Source of the DNA: Williamsia soli
Lineage (GTDB): Bacteria; Actinomycetota; Actinomycetes; Mycobacteriales; Mycobacteriaceae
Direction: 5' to 3'
Assembly: GCF_017377795.1 (NCBI RefSeq)
Contig: NZ_JAFRDR010000006.1
Location: 62,001 to 126,000, forward strand
DNA length: 64,000 nt
The notes beneath the pieces are model-generated. The model was not told where the DNA came from and did no database searches. It saw only the letters and a list, made by a program, of their open reading frames with translations. Below, piece after piece: positions 33,975 to 42,945 of the stretch. Both the position numbers and the translations under genes were made by a program. How positions within the stretch are numbered: position 1 is the stretch's first letter; each line of letters starts with the position of its first letter.

Positions 33975-34382
33975 CTAGGTTGTGGCGTGCGCTTCGTATG
34001 GCGCCCAGGGCGTTTCGCGGAGTGCGGGACAGTGTTCCGGGGTGGGGTGGTGCGCGATGTGGATCATCTGGTCGAGGGCGTCGCGTGCGGCGGCCAGATC
34101 CGCCATGGCGGTGGTGATCCGGTCGCGTTCTGCTGTCAGGATGCCGAAAGCCTCGGGGGAGGCCTGCCCGGTGTCGACGCAGGGAAGCAGCTGCAGGACG
34201 GTTCGGCTCGACAGCCCCGCGGTGAAGAACTGCTGAATCAGTTTCACGCGCTCGATGGCCGATTCGGGGTAGGTCCGCTGGCCGCTGAGGGTGCGTTCGG
34301 AATGAAGCAGCCCCTGCTCTTCGTAGTAGCGCAGGGCGCGGGTGCTGACCCCCGCGCGGAGTGCGACGTCGCCTATTCGCAA
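33975..34382 (-). CDS. MerR family transcriptional regulator
   Basis: 135 residues from TTG placed by AGGAGG eight bases upstream; a GTG nine bases earlier overlaps that ribosome site. MerR HTH: MRIGDVALRAGVSTRALRYYEEQGLL, then the second helix pair to about 70 and a dimerisation coiled coil. No Cys pattern for metals apart from one late HCP, so probably a small-molecule or redox sensor. Divergent from an SDR gene over an 18-base dyad. Confidence 0.9.
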   Translation of the reverse strand: MRIGDVALRAGVSTRALRYYEEQGLLHSERTLSGQRTYPESAIERVKLIQQFFTAGLSSRTVLQLLPCVDTGQASPEAFGILTAERDRITTAMADLAAARDALDQMIHIAHHPTPEHCPALRETPWAPYEAHATT

Positions 34383-34426
34383 CCGATTCACCTCCTGTGA
34401 CCAGGCAATCCACGGTCGGACTTGCC

Positions 34427-34444
34427 CTTGACGTCAACGTGAAG
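34427..34444. promoter_or_regulatory. MerR-type dyad between MerR and SDR genes
   Basis: CTTnACGTnnACGTnAAG symmetry (14 of 18 positions). It includes TTGACG, a -35 box for the SDR gene. MerR proteins bind between -35 and -10 boxes and untwist the DNA. Confidence 0.55.
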
Positions 34445-34518
34445 TTCTAGATTAGCCGATGTCGGGCCGCATACGGCCGGATCAGCACAGGAACTCTCTC
34501 AGAAAGCAAGGTCCCCCA

Positions 34519-35244
34519 ATGGACGTCAACAACCAGATCGCGCTCGTCACCGGAGCAAACCGCGGCATCGGCCGCCAGTTCGTCCTCGAGTTGCTCGACC
34601 GCGGTGTGAGCAAGGTGTACGCGACGGCTCGCCGTCCGGAGACACTGGACTTCGCCGACAACCGGGTGGTGCCGGTGCGGCTCGACCTTCTCGACCACGA
34701 GTCCGTCGTCGCAGCGGCAGCCACGGCGTCGGATGTCACCCTGCTCGTCAACAATGCCGGTATCTCAACCGGTGCGTCGCTCATCACCGGTGACCTGGCG
34801 GAGATCCGTCGCGAGATGGACACGCACTTCTGGGGCACGTTGGACGTCATCCGCGAGTTCACTCCCGCCTTGGCAGTGAACGGTGGCGGCGCGATCGTGA
34901 ACGTCCTGTCCGCGCTGTCGTGGTTCGCAACGCCCAGTACCGGTTCGTACTCCGCCGCCAAGGCTGCCGAGTGGAACATGACGAACGGTGTGCGTTTGGA
35001 ACTTTCATCTCAGGGCACGTTCGTGCAGGGTGTACTGCTCGGCGCCGCTGACACCGATATCGCGGCAGGGTATGACGGGCCGAAGATCGATCCCCGTGAG
35101 GTTCCGCGCTGCTCACTCGACGGCCTCGGCGAGGGCTCGATCGAAGTCATCGTCGACGACTGGACCTCAATGGTGAAGGCCTCACTCGCCGGAGACCCTG
35201 CCACGTTCTACGCGCAGATGAGCGAACTCCTCGGCGCCGGCTGA
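34519..35244 (+). CDS. Short-chain dehydrogenase/reductase (SDR)
   Basis: 241 residues from ATG, AAGG nine bases upstream. TGANRGIGRQF nucleotide loop, NNAGIS, active-site YSAAK. The ATARRPE segment after strand 2 favours NADP(H). Resembles C-factor-like/cis-retinol-type SDRs. Probable MerR target. Confidence 0.92.
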   Translation: MDVNNQIALVTGANRGIGRQFVLELLDRGVSKVYATARRPETLDFADNRVVPVRLDLLDHESVVAAAATASDVTLLVNNAGISTGASLITGDLAEIRREMDTHFWGTLDVIREFTPALAVNGGGAIVNVLSALSWFATPSTGSYSAAKAAEWNMTNGVRLELSSQGTFVQGVLLGAADTDIAAGYDGPKIDPREVPRCSLDGLGEGSIEVIVDDWTSMVKASLAGDPATFYAQMSELLGAG

Positions 35245-35309
35245 CCAGTTGACCCGGCGTGGCACGCGAGGTCCGGTGCATTGACTGCCAGTGTCTCTAG
35301 GCTGTGGAC

Positions 35310-36578
35310 ATGGAGCATGTCATCTGGTGGCAGGTGTACCCGCTGGGGTTCGTGGGAGCCGAGGCGACGTCGATCGAGGGAACGGAGCACCGGCTGGAAC
35401 GGATTGTCGATTGGTTCGACTATCTGCTCGAGCTCGGATGCAACGGCTTGTCGCTGGGCCCGGTCTTCGCGTCGTCGACGCACGGCTACGACACGATCGA
35501 CCACTTCCGGATCGATTCTCGGCTGGGCGAGACCGAAGATCTCGAACGGCTGATCGCGGCGGCGCACGACCGCGGCATCAAGGTGATGCTCGACGGGGTC
35601 TTCAACCACGTCGGCCGGGACCACCCGAAGTTCCGTGAGGCGCTGCGGGACGGGCCGACTTCGGAAGCAGGACAGTGGTTTCGGTGGAATGGTGACAAGC
35701 CTGTTGCTTTCGAGGGCCACGACATCCTGGTCACGCTCAACCATGACAACCCGGCCGTGCGGCAGTACATCACCGACGTGATGACGCACTGGCTCGACCG
35801 CGGGATCGACGCTTGGCGCCTCGACGCCGCCTATGCCATCGCTCCCGCGTTGTTCCGGGCGGTGCTGCCTTCGGCGCGCGAACGGGCGCCGAAGGCCTGG
35901 TTCGTCGGGGAGATGATCCATGGTGACTACGAGGGTTACGTCGCTGCCTCGGGTCTCGACTCGGTGACTCAGTACGAGCTCTGGAAAGCGATGTGGAGTT
36001 CGCTGAACGACGAGAACCTCTTCGAACTGGGCCATGCCATCGAGCGCAACAACGGCATGCTGGAGACCTTCGTGCCGGCGACGTTCGTCGGCAACCATGA
36101 CGTGACGCGCATCGCGAGCACCCTCTCGGACGAGCGGGTCATTCCGGTCGCGGTGGCTCTGCTGTTTTTTCTTGCCGGCGTCCCGAGCGTCTACTACGGC
36201 GACGAGCAGGGTTTCCGCGGCGTCAAGGAGGAGCGGGTCGGTGGTGACGACGCCATACGTCCCGTCTTTCCCTCTGGCCCAGATGATCTCGCGCCGTACG
36301 GGCGTGGTCTGTTCGAGCTACACCAGGCGCTGATCGGCGTGCGGCGCCGCCATTCGTGGCTGCACAGTGCACATACAGAGGTGCATGACTTGAGTAATCA
36401 GTCAGCGACTCTGATCTCCAGAGGCAGCGGTGAGGAACTCGTCTTGACGATCGATCTCACCCGATTGGATTCAGATCCTGAACCCCACGGGTTGGTGGAC
36501 GGCAGCCGTCATGTCGTGGCCAGCGGTTCAGGTTGGTCGATCGCCGAGTCTGTCTCACCGGCGGCGGAAGGTCGGTAG
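35310..36578 (+). CDS. GH13 alpha-amylase family protein
   Basis: 422 residues. The (beta/alpha)8 conserved regions are all present: DGVFNHVG (region I), GIDAWRLDAA with the catalytic Asp (II), FVGEMIHG with the acid/base Glu (III), and TFVGNHDVTRI (IV). No signal peptide, so cytoplasmic; likely acts on malto- or isomalto-oligosaccharides, trehalose or sucrose-type substrates, not starch. Shorter than most GH13 enzymes, with only a small C-terminal domain. TAGGCT lies six bases before the ATG: leaderless. Confidence 0.92.
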   Translation: MEHVIWWQVYPLGFVGAEATSIEGTEHRLERIVDWFDYLLELGCNGLSLGPVFASSTHGYDTIDHFRIDSRLGETEDLERLIAAAHDRGIKVMLDGVFNHVGRDHPKFREALRDGPTSEAGQWFRWNGDKPVAFEGHDILVTLNHDNPAVRQYITDVMTHWLDRGIDAWRLDAAYAIAPALFRAVLPSARERAPKAWFVGEMIHGDYEGYVAASGLDSVTQYELWKAMWSSLNDENLFELGHAIERNNGMLETFVPATFVGNHDVTRIASTLSDERVIPVAVALLFFLAGVPSVYYGDEQGFRGVKEERVGGDDAIRPVFPSGPDDLAPYGRGLFELHQALIGVRRRHSWLHSAHTEVHDLSNQSATLISRGSGEELVLTIDLTRLDSDPEPHGLVDGSRHVVASGSGWSIAESVSPAAEGR

Positions 36579-36667
36579 TTTCGGCTTGTGATGCCGCCCG
36601 CTCACTCGGATCGACGTGAGTGATCACACCGCGACCGGTGCCGAAACCATGCCTACCGTTGGGGCAT

Positions 36668-37348
36668 ATGCGCGAATTGTTCACTCCACATGCCCGACTG
36701 TCCTGGATACTGGGCGGACTTGCCGGTCTGGTGGGCGCTGCCGCCTTCACGAATACCGCCGGCTACTTCGTGACCTTCATGACCGGCAACACCGAACGCG
36801 CCGCCGTGGGATTCTTTTCGGGCCAGAATGCGCTGGCAGGTGCAGCTGTCCTGCTGGTCTTGGTTTTTGTTGCAGGAGTGGTGATTGCGTCGTTGTGCCG
36901 CCGCCATCTGTGGCGAGATCACCCGCACGGAGCGACTGTCCTCACCACTGTGGCTCTGTCGATTGCGTCGTTGGTCGATGTCCTGATGACGGGTTGGAGT
37001 GCCCCGCAAGTTCAGTTCGTGCCCATCTTGTTCATTTCGTTCGCGATGGGCGCGCTCAATACGTCTTTCGTCAAGAACGGTGAAGTCTCCATTCCGTTGA
37101 GCTATGTGACCGGCACTCTCGTCAAGATGGGCCAAGGTATCGAACGGCATATCAGCGGTGGCTCCGCGAAGGAATGGCTCGAGTACTTCCTTCTGTACGC
37201 AGCATTCACCCTGGGCGCGGTGACCGGAGGCGTCATGAGCCTGGTCATCACCGGACCTCAGGTGCTGATTGCAGCGACGACTGTCTGCGCAGTGACCACG
37301 CTGTACACGTACCGGCGCACCGAGGAGAACTCCACGGTCCTCGGATGA
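36668..37348 (+). CDS. DUF1275 (YoaK-type) membrane protein
   Basis: 226 residues, about six helices. N-terminal GLVGAAAFTNTAGYFVTFMTGNTERAA is the family signature (usually FxSFMTGN). The later SYVTGTLVKMGQGI block is also conserved. Inner-membrane protein of unknown transport role. Earlier in-frame starts lack any signal; a TACCGT box eight bases upstream suggests a very short leader. Confidence 0.9.
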   Translation: MRELFTPHARLSWILGGLAGLVGAAAFTNTAGYFVTFMTGNTERAAVGFFSGQNALAGAAVLLVLVFVAGVVIASLCRRHLWRDHPHGATVLTTVALSIASLVDVLMTGWSAPQVQFVPILFISFAMGALNTSFVKNGEVSIPLSYVTGTLVKMGQGIERHISGGSAKEWLEYFLLYAAFTLGAVTGGVMSLVITGPQVLIAATTVCAVTTLYTYRRTEENSTVLG

Positions 37349-37683
37349 CGTAGCGGGTGCCGCGCTTGGTCCACCACATTCGTCCCCGAGTCGGGATGCC
37401 GAGGGGAATATGCCCTTGATCGGCCGCTAGGAGGCCGAATCTGGTGGTCTAGCGAAACAATTCACGTGCCGAGTGGCCCCTTGCCCACCCTCGCCCTCGT
37501 TCGATCAGCACTCGGTGATGTGATGTGCGCATTGCGCTGATCTGCCTGAGATGTGCTGAGCTGCAATGTCCTTCCGAGTGTGTGCTCGGAGCGTTGCTCA
37601 CCACGCAGGAGATGGGCCGAAATCCGTCGACCCGCGGCACGTGCTCACCTCGAACAAGGGCTACCACTACCCGGCAGCGATGA
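37349..37683. other. Intergenic region
   Basis: No credible gene. A weak inverted repeat near 37380-37410 (tcccc...gggga) may terminate the DUF1275 gene. Confidence 0.4.
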
Positions 37684-38157
37684 TCATTCCTCGATCAGGT
37701 CGTATTCCCAGTTGGCCTGTTGGATCTCCAGGTCGATGTTCCGAATGCGCTGGGCAAGATCGTCCGCTGTGGCCCTCAACTCTGAAACGGGCAGCGCCGC
37801 TACGTAAACGAGCTCTGAACGCAGCTGCCGTTGTCCGAATCGATCGGATTCTCGCCCCGACGCGGCGTCGGCGGCCGACGAGGTCACCTTGTGCCGCATC
37901 CGCAGCACATCCCGGTGCGCGAGCGCGGCCGTGACGGTCTGATCGCGCACCGACGCCGTGCTGTTGGTCCGATTGATCCTGCGGATGAGAACTTCCAATC
38001 GGTCGAAGACCGCACTGAGCTCCGACAGCAGCGCCGACGCGTCCTCTGCTGGTGATTCACCGTCTTGATAACGCGCGTTGGCCAGGATCCGAGACTTCAG
38101 ATGCTCGGACCGGCGTATCAGTTCCCCTCGTTCAGCGAGGGCTTCCGCGAGCTTCAT
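37684..38157 (-). CDS. DIP1984 family protein
   Basis: 157 residues, almost entirely helical coiled coil: MKLAEALAERGELIRRSEHLKSRILANARYQ at the start, LIRRINRTNSTA in the middle, and a long helix ending LEIQQANWEYDLIEE. This is the DIP1984/septicolysin-like family, whose function is unknown. A single-gene unit, convergent with nothing recognised on its right. Confidence 0.88.
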   Translation of the reverse strand: MKLAEALAERGELIRRSEHLKSRILANARYQDGESPAEDASALLSELSAVFDRLEVLIRRINRTNSTASVRDQTVTAALAHRDVLRMRHKVTSSAADAASGRESDRFGQRQLRSELVYVAALPVSELRATADDLAQRIRNIDLEIQQANWEYDLIEE

Positions 38158-38438
38158 GATCTACGCTCCGGGGTCGAAGTGCCGGAAGCGGAAAACGTGG
38201 GGGCGCTCATGCGCCTTTCGACGTATCGAATGTGTTCATTCACAACAAGTACCACATTGCGGCCATCATCGGAACCCTCGGGGCGGCGTCCGACTCGTGC
38301 AGCAGACCTCGGAGCCTCGCCGGGGTCTCGCGGTAGGTTGTCGTGATGATGCTTGTCGGAGCGAGTCTCGGCGTTTGCCTTATCGAAGGGATCCGCCGGC
38401 AGCTGATTCGACACCAGGACAGACAGATTGGACCACGA

Positions 38439-39431
38439 ATGACGATTCTCCCCGTTGCCGAACTGCACCTCCACCTCGAGGGAACGCTCGAACCCGAGAC
38501 GATTTTCAGTCTTGCCGAGCGGAACAAGATCGCACTCCCGTACGCGGACGTCGATGAACTGAGAGCACGGTTCGACTTCGCCGACCTGCAGTCGTTTCTC
38601 GATCTCTACTACGCCAACATGTCCACCTTGCAGACCGCCGCCGATTTCGCCGAGATGACCAATGCGTATCTGACGCGTGCGGCGCTTGCAGGCGTCCGGC
38701 ATGCCGAGGTCTTCGTCGACCCGCAGGCTCACCTCCTGCGCGGTATCGCATTGGAAGAAGTGATGGAAGGAATCACCTCAGCGCTCGATGCATCCGTCGC
38801 AAACCACGGTGTCAGCACCGGCCTGATCGTCTCGATGCTGCGTGACCAGAGCGCAGAGTCGGCCATGGACGTCCTCGATGACGTGATCGCGCTGGGAACC
38901 CCGATCCTCGGAATCGGACTCGATTCGGCTGAAGTCGGGCATCCGCCGTCCAAGTTCGTCGACGTGTACGCGAAAGCGCGCGCCGAGGGTCTTCATCTCG
39001 TCGCACACGCAGGGGAAGAGGGTCCGCCGGGATACATCTGGGAGGCACTCGACCTGCTCGGTGTCGAACGGATCGACCACGGGATCAGATGTCTCGAGGA
39101 TGCGCGGCTCGTCGACCGCCTGGTGACTGAGCGGGTCCCTCTGACCGTGTGTCCACTCTCCAACGTCAGCCTGAAAGCCGTTGATCACCTGTCCAACCAT
39201 CCTCTTGCCGCCATGCTCCACAGAGGACTGAACGTGTCGGTAAACTCCGACGATCCGTCCTACTTCGGTGGCTACGTCGACGACAACCTCGCTGGGGTGC
39301 GCGACGCGCTTGCTCTCGATGCCGACGATCTTGTGACGTTGGCACGGAACTCGGTCTCCGCATCCTTCGCAGGGGATGGCCGAAAAGCTGAGATCCTGGC
39401 AGAAATCACGGTAGCGGCACGGACCCTGTGA
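38439..39431 (+). CDS. Adenosine/adenine deaminase family enzyme, probably adenine deaminase
   Basis: 330 residues. Zn ligands His10 and His12 in AELHLHLEGTLEPE, a later His in VAHAGEEGPP with the catalytic Glu, and the Asp pair in VNSDDPSYFGGY. The TLEPE start and NSDDPSYFGGY pattern are those of the fungal/bacterial type 2 adenine deaminases, while adenosine deaminases usually show NTDDP. Converts adenine to hypoxanthine for salvage. A longer frame upstream is not supported. Confidence 0.88.
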   Translation: MTILPVAELHLHLEGTLEPETIFSLAERNKIALPYADVDELRARFDFADLQSFLDLYYANMSTLQTAADFAEMTNAYLTRAALAGVRHAEVFVDPQAHLLRGIALEEVMEGITSALDASVANHGVSTGLIVSMLRDQSAESAMDVLDDVIALGTPILGIGLDSAEVGHPPSKFVDVYAKARAEGLHLVAHAGEEGPPGYIWEALDLLGVERIDHGIRCLEDARLVDRLVTERVPLTVCPLSNVSLKAVDHLSNHPLAAMLHRGLNVSVNSDDPSYFGGYVDDNLAGVRDALALDADDLVTLARNSVSASFAGDGRKAEILAEITVAARTL

Positions 39432-39516
39432 GTGTCGTGATCGAGCGCGGTTACGTCTCCCGTTCGTAGTCTGAAACTCTGCACTGCAACAATTCTCAGT
39501 CGGATTCGCGCGAGCG

Positions 39517-39547
39517 TAGACTGGTGACAACACCCGAAAGCGGGTGT
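39517..39547 (+). promoter_or_regulatory. Promoter -10 and 5'-end hairpin of DCC-family gene
   Basis: TAGACT (39517-39522) as -10. A perfect 7-base hairpin ACACCCG-aaag-CGGGTGT (39530-39547) would sit at the very 5' end of the message, upstream of the AAGGGGGA ribosome site. Confidence 0.45.
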
Positions 39548-39574
39548 CTCGGTGTGTGAGTTAAGGGGGAGCTG

Positions 39575-40012
39575 ATGTCCGATCGTCCGGTCGTTCTGTA
39601 CGACGGGGTGTGTGGCTTCTGCAACCACGCTGTGCAATTCCTGCTGCGGATCGACCGTCGCGGGGAACTGCGCTTCGCCGCGCTGCAGAGTGACTTCGCC
39701 GGCGGCGTCATTGCTCGCCATCCCGACCTGGCATCAATGGATTCCCTTGTGTACGTCGGTAATCCCGAGACTGCAGCAGAATACGTGGCCGTGCGGTCTG
39801 ACGGTGCGTTACGTGTGATCGCTCACGCCGGTCGGCCCTGGCGGTGGTTGCAGATTGCTGCGATCATCCCTCGTCCCGTGCGAGACCGGCTTTATGACGG
39901 GTTCGCAGCCATCCGCTATCGCGTGTTCGGCAAGCTCGACACCTGCCCGATTCCGTCACCGGAAGTTCGCGCGCGATTCCTGGACCAGGGCGACCCGGCA
40001 CAGAGTATCTGA
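39575..40012 (+). CDS. DCC-family (DUF393) thiol-disulfide oxidoreductase-like protein
   Basis: 145 residues from ATG with AAGGGGGA upstream. Signature YDGVCGFCN carries the CxxC-like pair at the N-terminus of a thioredoxin-like fold; later LRFAALQSDFA and YDGFAAIRYRVFGK match the family. Cytoplasmic, substrate unknown. Confidence 0.9.
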   Translation: MSDRPVVLYDGVCGFCNHAVQFLLRIDRRGELRFAALQSDFAGGVIARHPDLASMDSLVYVGNPETAAEYVAVRSDGALRVIAHAGRPWRWLQIAAIIPRPVRDRLYDGFAAIRYRVFGKLDTCPIPSPEVRARFLDQGDPAQSI

Positions 40013-40022
40013 CCTGGCCCGA

Positions 40023-40283
40023 TCAGTCATCGCGCGCCGATCGTGTCACGACAGTGGATGCAGTCGATTCGTGCCCTTCATCGGGCTCCCAACGTAGGAG
40101 ATCGCCTGGCTGGCAGTCGAGAACGTCGCAGATCGCGGCCAATGTCGTGAATCGCACCGCCTTGGCGCGTCCGTTCTTGAGGACGGCGAGATTGGCTGGG
40201 GTGATGCCGATCAGTTCGGCGAGAACGCCGACCGCCATCTTGCGTCGGGCGAGCATGACGTCGATGTCGACGACGATCGGCAT
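40023..40283 (-). CDS. XRE/Cro-type HTH regulator
   Basis: 86 residues. Compact HTH: MLARRKMAVGVLAELIGITPANLAVLKNGRAKAVRFTTLAAICDVLDCQPGDLL, the YozG-like type that partners DUF2975 membrane proteins. The ATG overlaps the upstream stop by one base (TGATG). Likely autoregulates through the palindrome at 40838-40860. Confidence 0.92.
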   Translation of the reverse strand: MPIVVDIDVMLARRKMAVGVLAELIGITPANLAVLKNGRAKAVRFTTLAAICDVLDCQPGDLLRWEPDEGHESTASTVVTRSARDD

Positions 40284-40789
40284 CAGATGACCTCGTCGAG
40301 CTCGGATTGCAGATGCTTGGCCTCACGGTCGAGAGCGACCGCTTGGGCCAGTAGCGCGCGCAGAACGTAGACGACGAGGGCGACTCCGCCCACGACGAGA
40401 GCCGCACCGCAGATGAGGCCGACCAGGCCTGGGGCCACCTCGTCACCTGGAGAGCTGTGGTTGGCGAACCGTGCCACCACTGCAATGGCGAAGATCATTA
40501 CCGCTCCTGCGGTGATCGCGCCGATGACGCCGTCGACGTAACGGAAGGAGGCGTGCGAGAAGACGGTTCCGCGGCGAATCATGGTCAGCAGCCGCCAGAT
40601 ACAGATCGCGATCACCTGCAGGGAGGCAACACCCAGCACACCGATGACCGCCAGCGATACCCGGATACCTGCGGGGGCGTCGTCCATGTCGAACCACAGC
40701 ACCGGCGCAATGGCTATCTGCACCACCAAAGAACCCGCGAGTGCGATCGCGATGACGGCACGTAACGCCAATACAGCCAACTTACCCAT
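40283..40789 (-). CDS. DUF2975 membrane protein
   Basis: 168 residues, four helices: AVIAIALAGSLVVQIAIAPV, VSLAVIGVLGVASLQVIAICIW, VIGAITAGAVMIFAIAVVA and VGLICGAALVVGGVALVVYVL, with a charged C-terminal helix (DREAKHLQSELDEVI). Gene pair DUF2975-XRE is a conserved module of unknown role. Confidence 0.9.
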   Translation of the reverse strand: MGKLAVLALRAVIAIALAGSLVVQIAIAPVLWFDMDDAPAGIRVSLAVIGVLGVASLQVIAICIWRLLTMIRRGTVFSHASFRYVDGVIGAITAGAVMIFAIAVVARFANHSSPGDEVAPGLVGLICGAALVVGGVALVVYVLRALLAQAVALDREAKHLQSELDEVI

Positions 40790-40837
40790 GTGTAACCCCT
40801 CAGTCTGTCCCGCCCGTTTCGGTCGAGGAACAACCTG

Positions 40838-40860
40838 AATCTATCGTAAAACGATAGATT
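40838..40860. promoter_or_regulatory. Perfect palindrome upstream of DUF2975-XRE operon
   Basis: AATCTATCGT-aaa-ACGATAGATT: ten-base perfect arms around three bases. Lies 48 bases before the DUF2975 start. It also lies upstream of the divergent PPOX gene, whose -10 box is at 40907. Probable XRE operator. Confidence 0.72.
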
Positions 40861-40918
40861 TGGCCACCAAAGTAAAGCCCTTGGTGATGCAGGACGTCGT
40901 AATCGTCATAATCGAGGC

Positions 40919-41350
40919 ATGACTGCCGATCCATTCGATCCGCGCGAACTGCTGGCGAACAGCAAGCTGGGGGTGCTGGCGACGATCAAGTCCGATGGCC
41001 GTCCACAGCTGTCTCCCGTCACGCCGTTCTACGACCGGGCCGACGAGTCCATCTACATCTCCGCCACAGACGGTCGCGCCAAGACCCGCAACCTGCGCCG
41101 AGATCCGCGTGGTGTACTCGAGGTCACCAGTGCCGACGGTCGGTCCTGGGCGACCGCTGAAGGGAGCGTGACCATTATCGGGCCGGGCACCGATCCGCAC
41201 GGTCCTGAGGTGGAAGCGCTGGTCGGTTACTACCGCGCTGCGGCTGGAGAACATCCTGACTGGGACGAGTATCGGTCGGTGATGGTGTCCGACCGACGGG
41301 TTCTGGTGACGATCCACGTCGATCACGTCTACGGAGAACACATCGGCTGA
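40919..41350 (+). CDS. PPOX-class flavin/F420-dependent oxidoreductase
   Basis: 143 residues. Split beta-barrel of the pyridoxamine-phosphate-oxidase type: KLGVLATIKSDGRPQLSPVTPFYD, ISATDGRAKTRNLRRDPRGVLEV, GSVTIIG. Mycobacterial relatives (Rv1155/TIGR03618) bind F420. CATAAT (40907-40912) is six bases before the ATG: leaderless. Ends six bases from the convergent SDR gene. Confidence 0.9.
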   Translation: MTADPFDPRELLANSKLGVLATIKSDGRPQLSPVTPFYDRADESIYISATDGRAKTRNLRRDPRGVLEVTSADGRSWATAEGSVTIIGPGTDPHGPEVEALVGYYRAAAGEHPDWDEYRSVMVSDRRVLVTIHVDHVYGEHIG

Positions 41351-41356
41351 TCGCCG

Positions 41357-42280
41357 TCAGGCATTCCAGCTGTCGGGGGACGTGCCGTCGACGTCGGTGA
41401 AACCGTATTCGCGAGCCAATTCCGCTGAACTGACCGACTTCTGATTCCACCGCGCCCGATTCGGGTCCGCGGCGATTGCGGCGACCGCGCGGCCGACGTA
41501 GCGCGGTGATTCGGAGGACGCGAAGGCCGGTGGCGCGGTCGGCAGGCCATCACCCCGGTTGTCCTGCAGGGCGTCGCGCCAGGTGGCTTCGGTGACCTGC
41601 CAATTGTCGAGCATCATCTCCGAGCGGAGCCAACCAGGCGTGATTGCCACGGCAGTGGCGCCACGCTCGGCCAATTCGTGACCTTGCGAGTAGGCGAGCC
41701 GGTTGACCGCCACCTTCGCCAAGTCGTAGAACACCGATATCCGGTAGCGGCCGGCGTTGTATTCCGCTGTGCCATCAGTGATTTCCACCAACAGGCCGCC
41801 CGGCTCTTCGACAAGTAGGGGTAGCAGGTGATGCGAGGTGATCAGATGGGTATCGATGCCGAGCCGCAGAATGCGGAGACCACGATCCAGGTTGTGTTCC
41901 CAAATCGGGGTATTCCACTCCGGGGGAGCGCCTTTCAGTATCTCTGCGCCCCAGATGTCGTTGACGAGGACATCGATACGACCGTAGTCGCGCCGTAATT
42001 TCTCAGCGAGCTTGTGCACCTGCGGCGGATCGAGATGGTCGACCTGCATTGCCACGCCGGCGCCGCCGAGTCGGGTGACGAGTTCCGCGGTCTCTTCGAT
42101 GGTCTCGGGACGGTCGTAGTCAGAGTCGATTCCACCGCTACGGCTGCTGCGACCGGTGCAGATGACCGTCGCACCGGCCTCTCCGAGACCCGCCGCTATG
42201 CCGCGGCCGGCGCCCCGGGTGGCGCCGGCCACGACGGCAACCTTGCCGCTCAATGCCTTGGAAGAAACTCGTGGGCCCAT
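41357..42280 (-). CDS. Short-chain dehydrogenase/reductase (SDR)
   Basis: 307 residues starting MGPRVSSKALSGKVAVVAGATRGAGRGIA. Glycine loop AGATRGAGRGI, LVNDIWGAE replacing the NNAG motif, and YDLAK as YxxxK pair. The long segment 180-290 and NDIWG pattern fit the DHRS1-like SDR subgroup. Monocistronic, start 42280 chosen because the longer N-terminus is unlike the fold. Confidence 0.9.
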   Translation of the reverse strand: MGPRVSSKALSGKVAVVAGATRGAGRGIAAGLGEAGATVICTGRSSRSGGIDSDYDRPETIEETAELVTRLGGAGVAMQVDHLDPPQVHKLAEKLRRDYGRIDVLVNDIWGAEILKGAPPEWNTPIWEHNLDRGLRILRLGIDTHLITSHHLLPLLVEEPGGLLVEITDGTAEYNAGRYRISVFYDLAKVAVNRLAYSQGHELAERGATAVAITPGWLRSEMMLDNWQVTEATWRDALQDNRGDGLPTAPPAFASSESPRYVGRAVAAIAADPNRARWNQKSVSSAELAREYGFTDVDGTSPDSWNA

Positions 42281-42452
42281 GCATGTGAGACTGGCAACAG
42301 AACCGACGCGGGTCAATGCTCGTGCAGGATTCGGTCACCCACCCGAACGCCCGATTGGATCCACGCGCGGGTGGCCGGCTACGTCGGCTCCGATGATTTT
42401 GCGCTGTCGCTCGAGTCGGCATTGGTGTATCGCATTCGATGAAGGAGGAACC

Positions 42453-42800
42453 ATGCAGATCACGCACACGCTGTCGGTCATGAAAGTCCGCGATCACGAT
42501 GCTGCCGTCGATTGGTACACGGCCCTTTTCGGGCGGGGACCGGATCGACGCCCGATGCCGCCGTCCGCCGAATGGGATCTCGGGTCCGGTCGCGGTGTCC
42601 AGGTGTATCTCGATCCCGATCACGCCGGTGCCCACGACATGATCATCGGTGTCGCCGATCTGGACGAGGCGCTCGTGGAATTGAGTGGCCGCGGGATCGA
42701 TGGGGAGGCGTACACCGTGCCGTCTGGGCAGTTCAGGCTCGCCACGCTGGCCGACCCGTCCGGGAACTCGGTTGTGCTGGCTCACGAAGAAGCTGCCTGA
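42453..42800 (+). CDS. VOC (glyoxalase-like) protein
   Basis: 115 residues from ATG with AAGGAGG five bases upstream. Single VOC module pair: MKVRDHDAAVDWYTALFG, GVQVYLDPDHAGAHDMIIGVADLDEAL and the end ATLADPSGNSVVL. Metal ligands are poorly conserved (Asp/Ser in place of His/Glu), so a binding or resistance-type role is as likely as catalysis. Confidence 0.88.
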   Translation: MQITHTLSVMKVRDHDAAVDWYTALFGRGPDRRPMPPSAEWDLGSGRGVQVYLDPDHAGAHDMIIGVADLDEALVELSGRGIDGEAYTVPSGQFRLATLADPSGNSVVLAHEEAA

Positions 42801-42945
42801 GCACGAGCCGGTACGACGACTCCGGCCGGCGAGTTGCCCCTCGTCGGTCTCCGCAATGACCGACATGACCACCGACCTGACGTTCGACCGGATGGACCGA
42901 ACGGCATCAGCTGCCACTCTCGGCGGCATTGGCTACGATCCCGCC

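Noticed and set aside
35208-36098. 296-codon minus frame over the GH13 gene
   Set aside because: Antisense to all conserved GH13 motifs; no start signal or family likeness.
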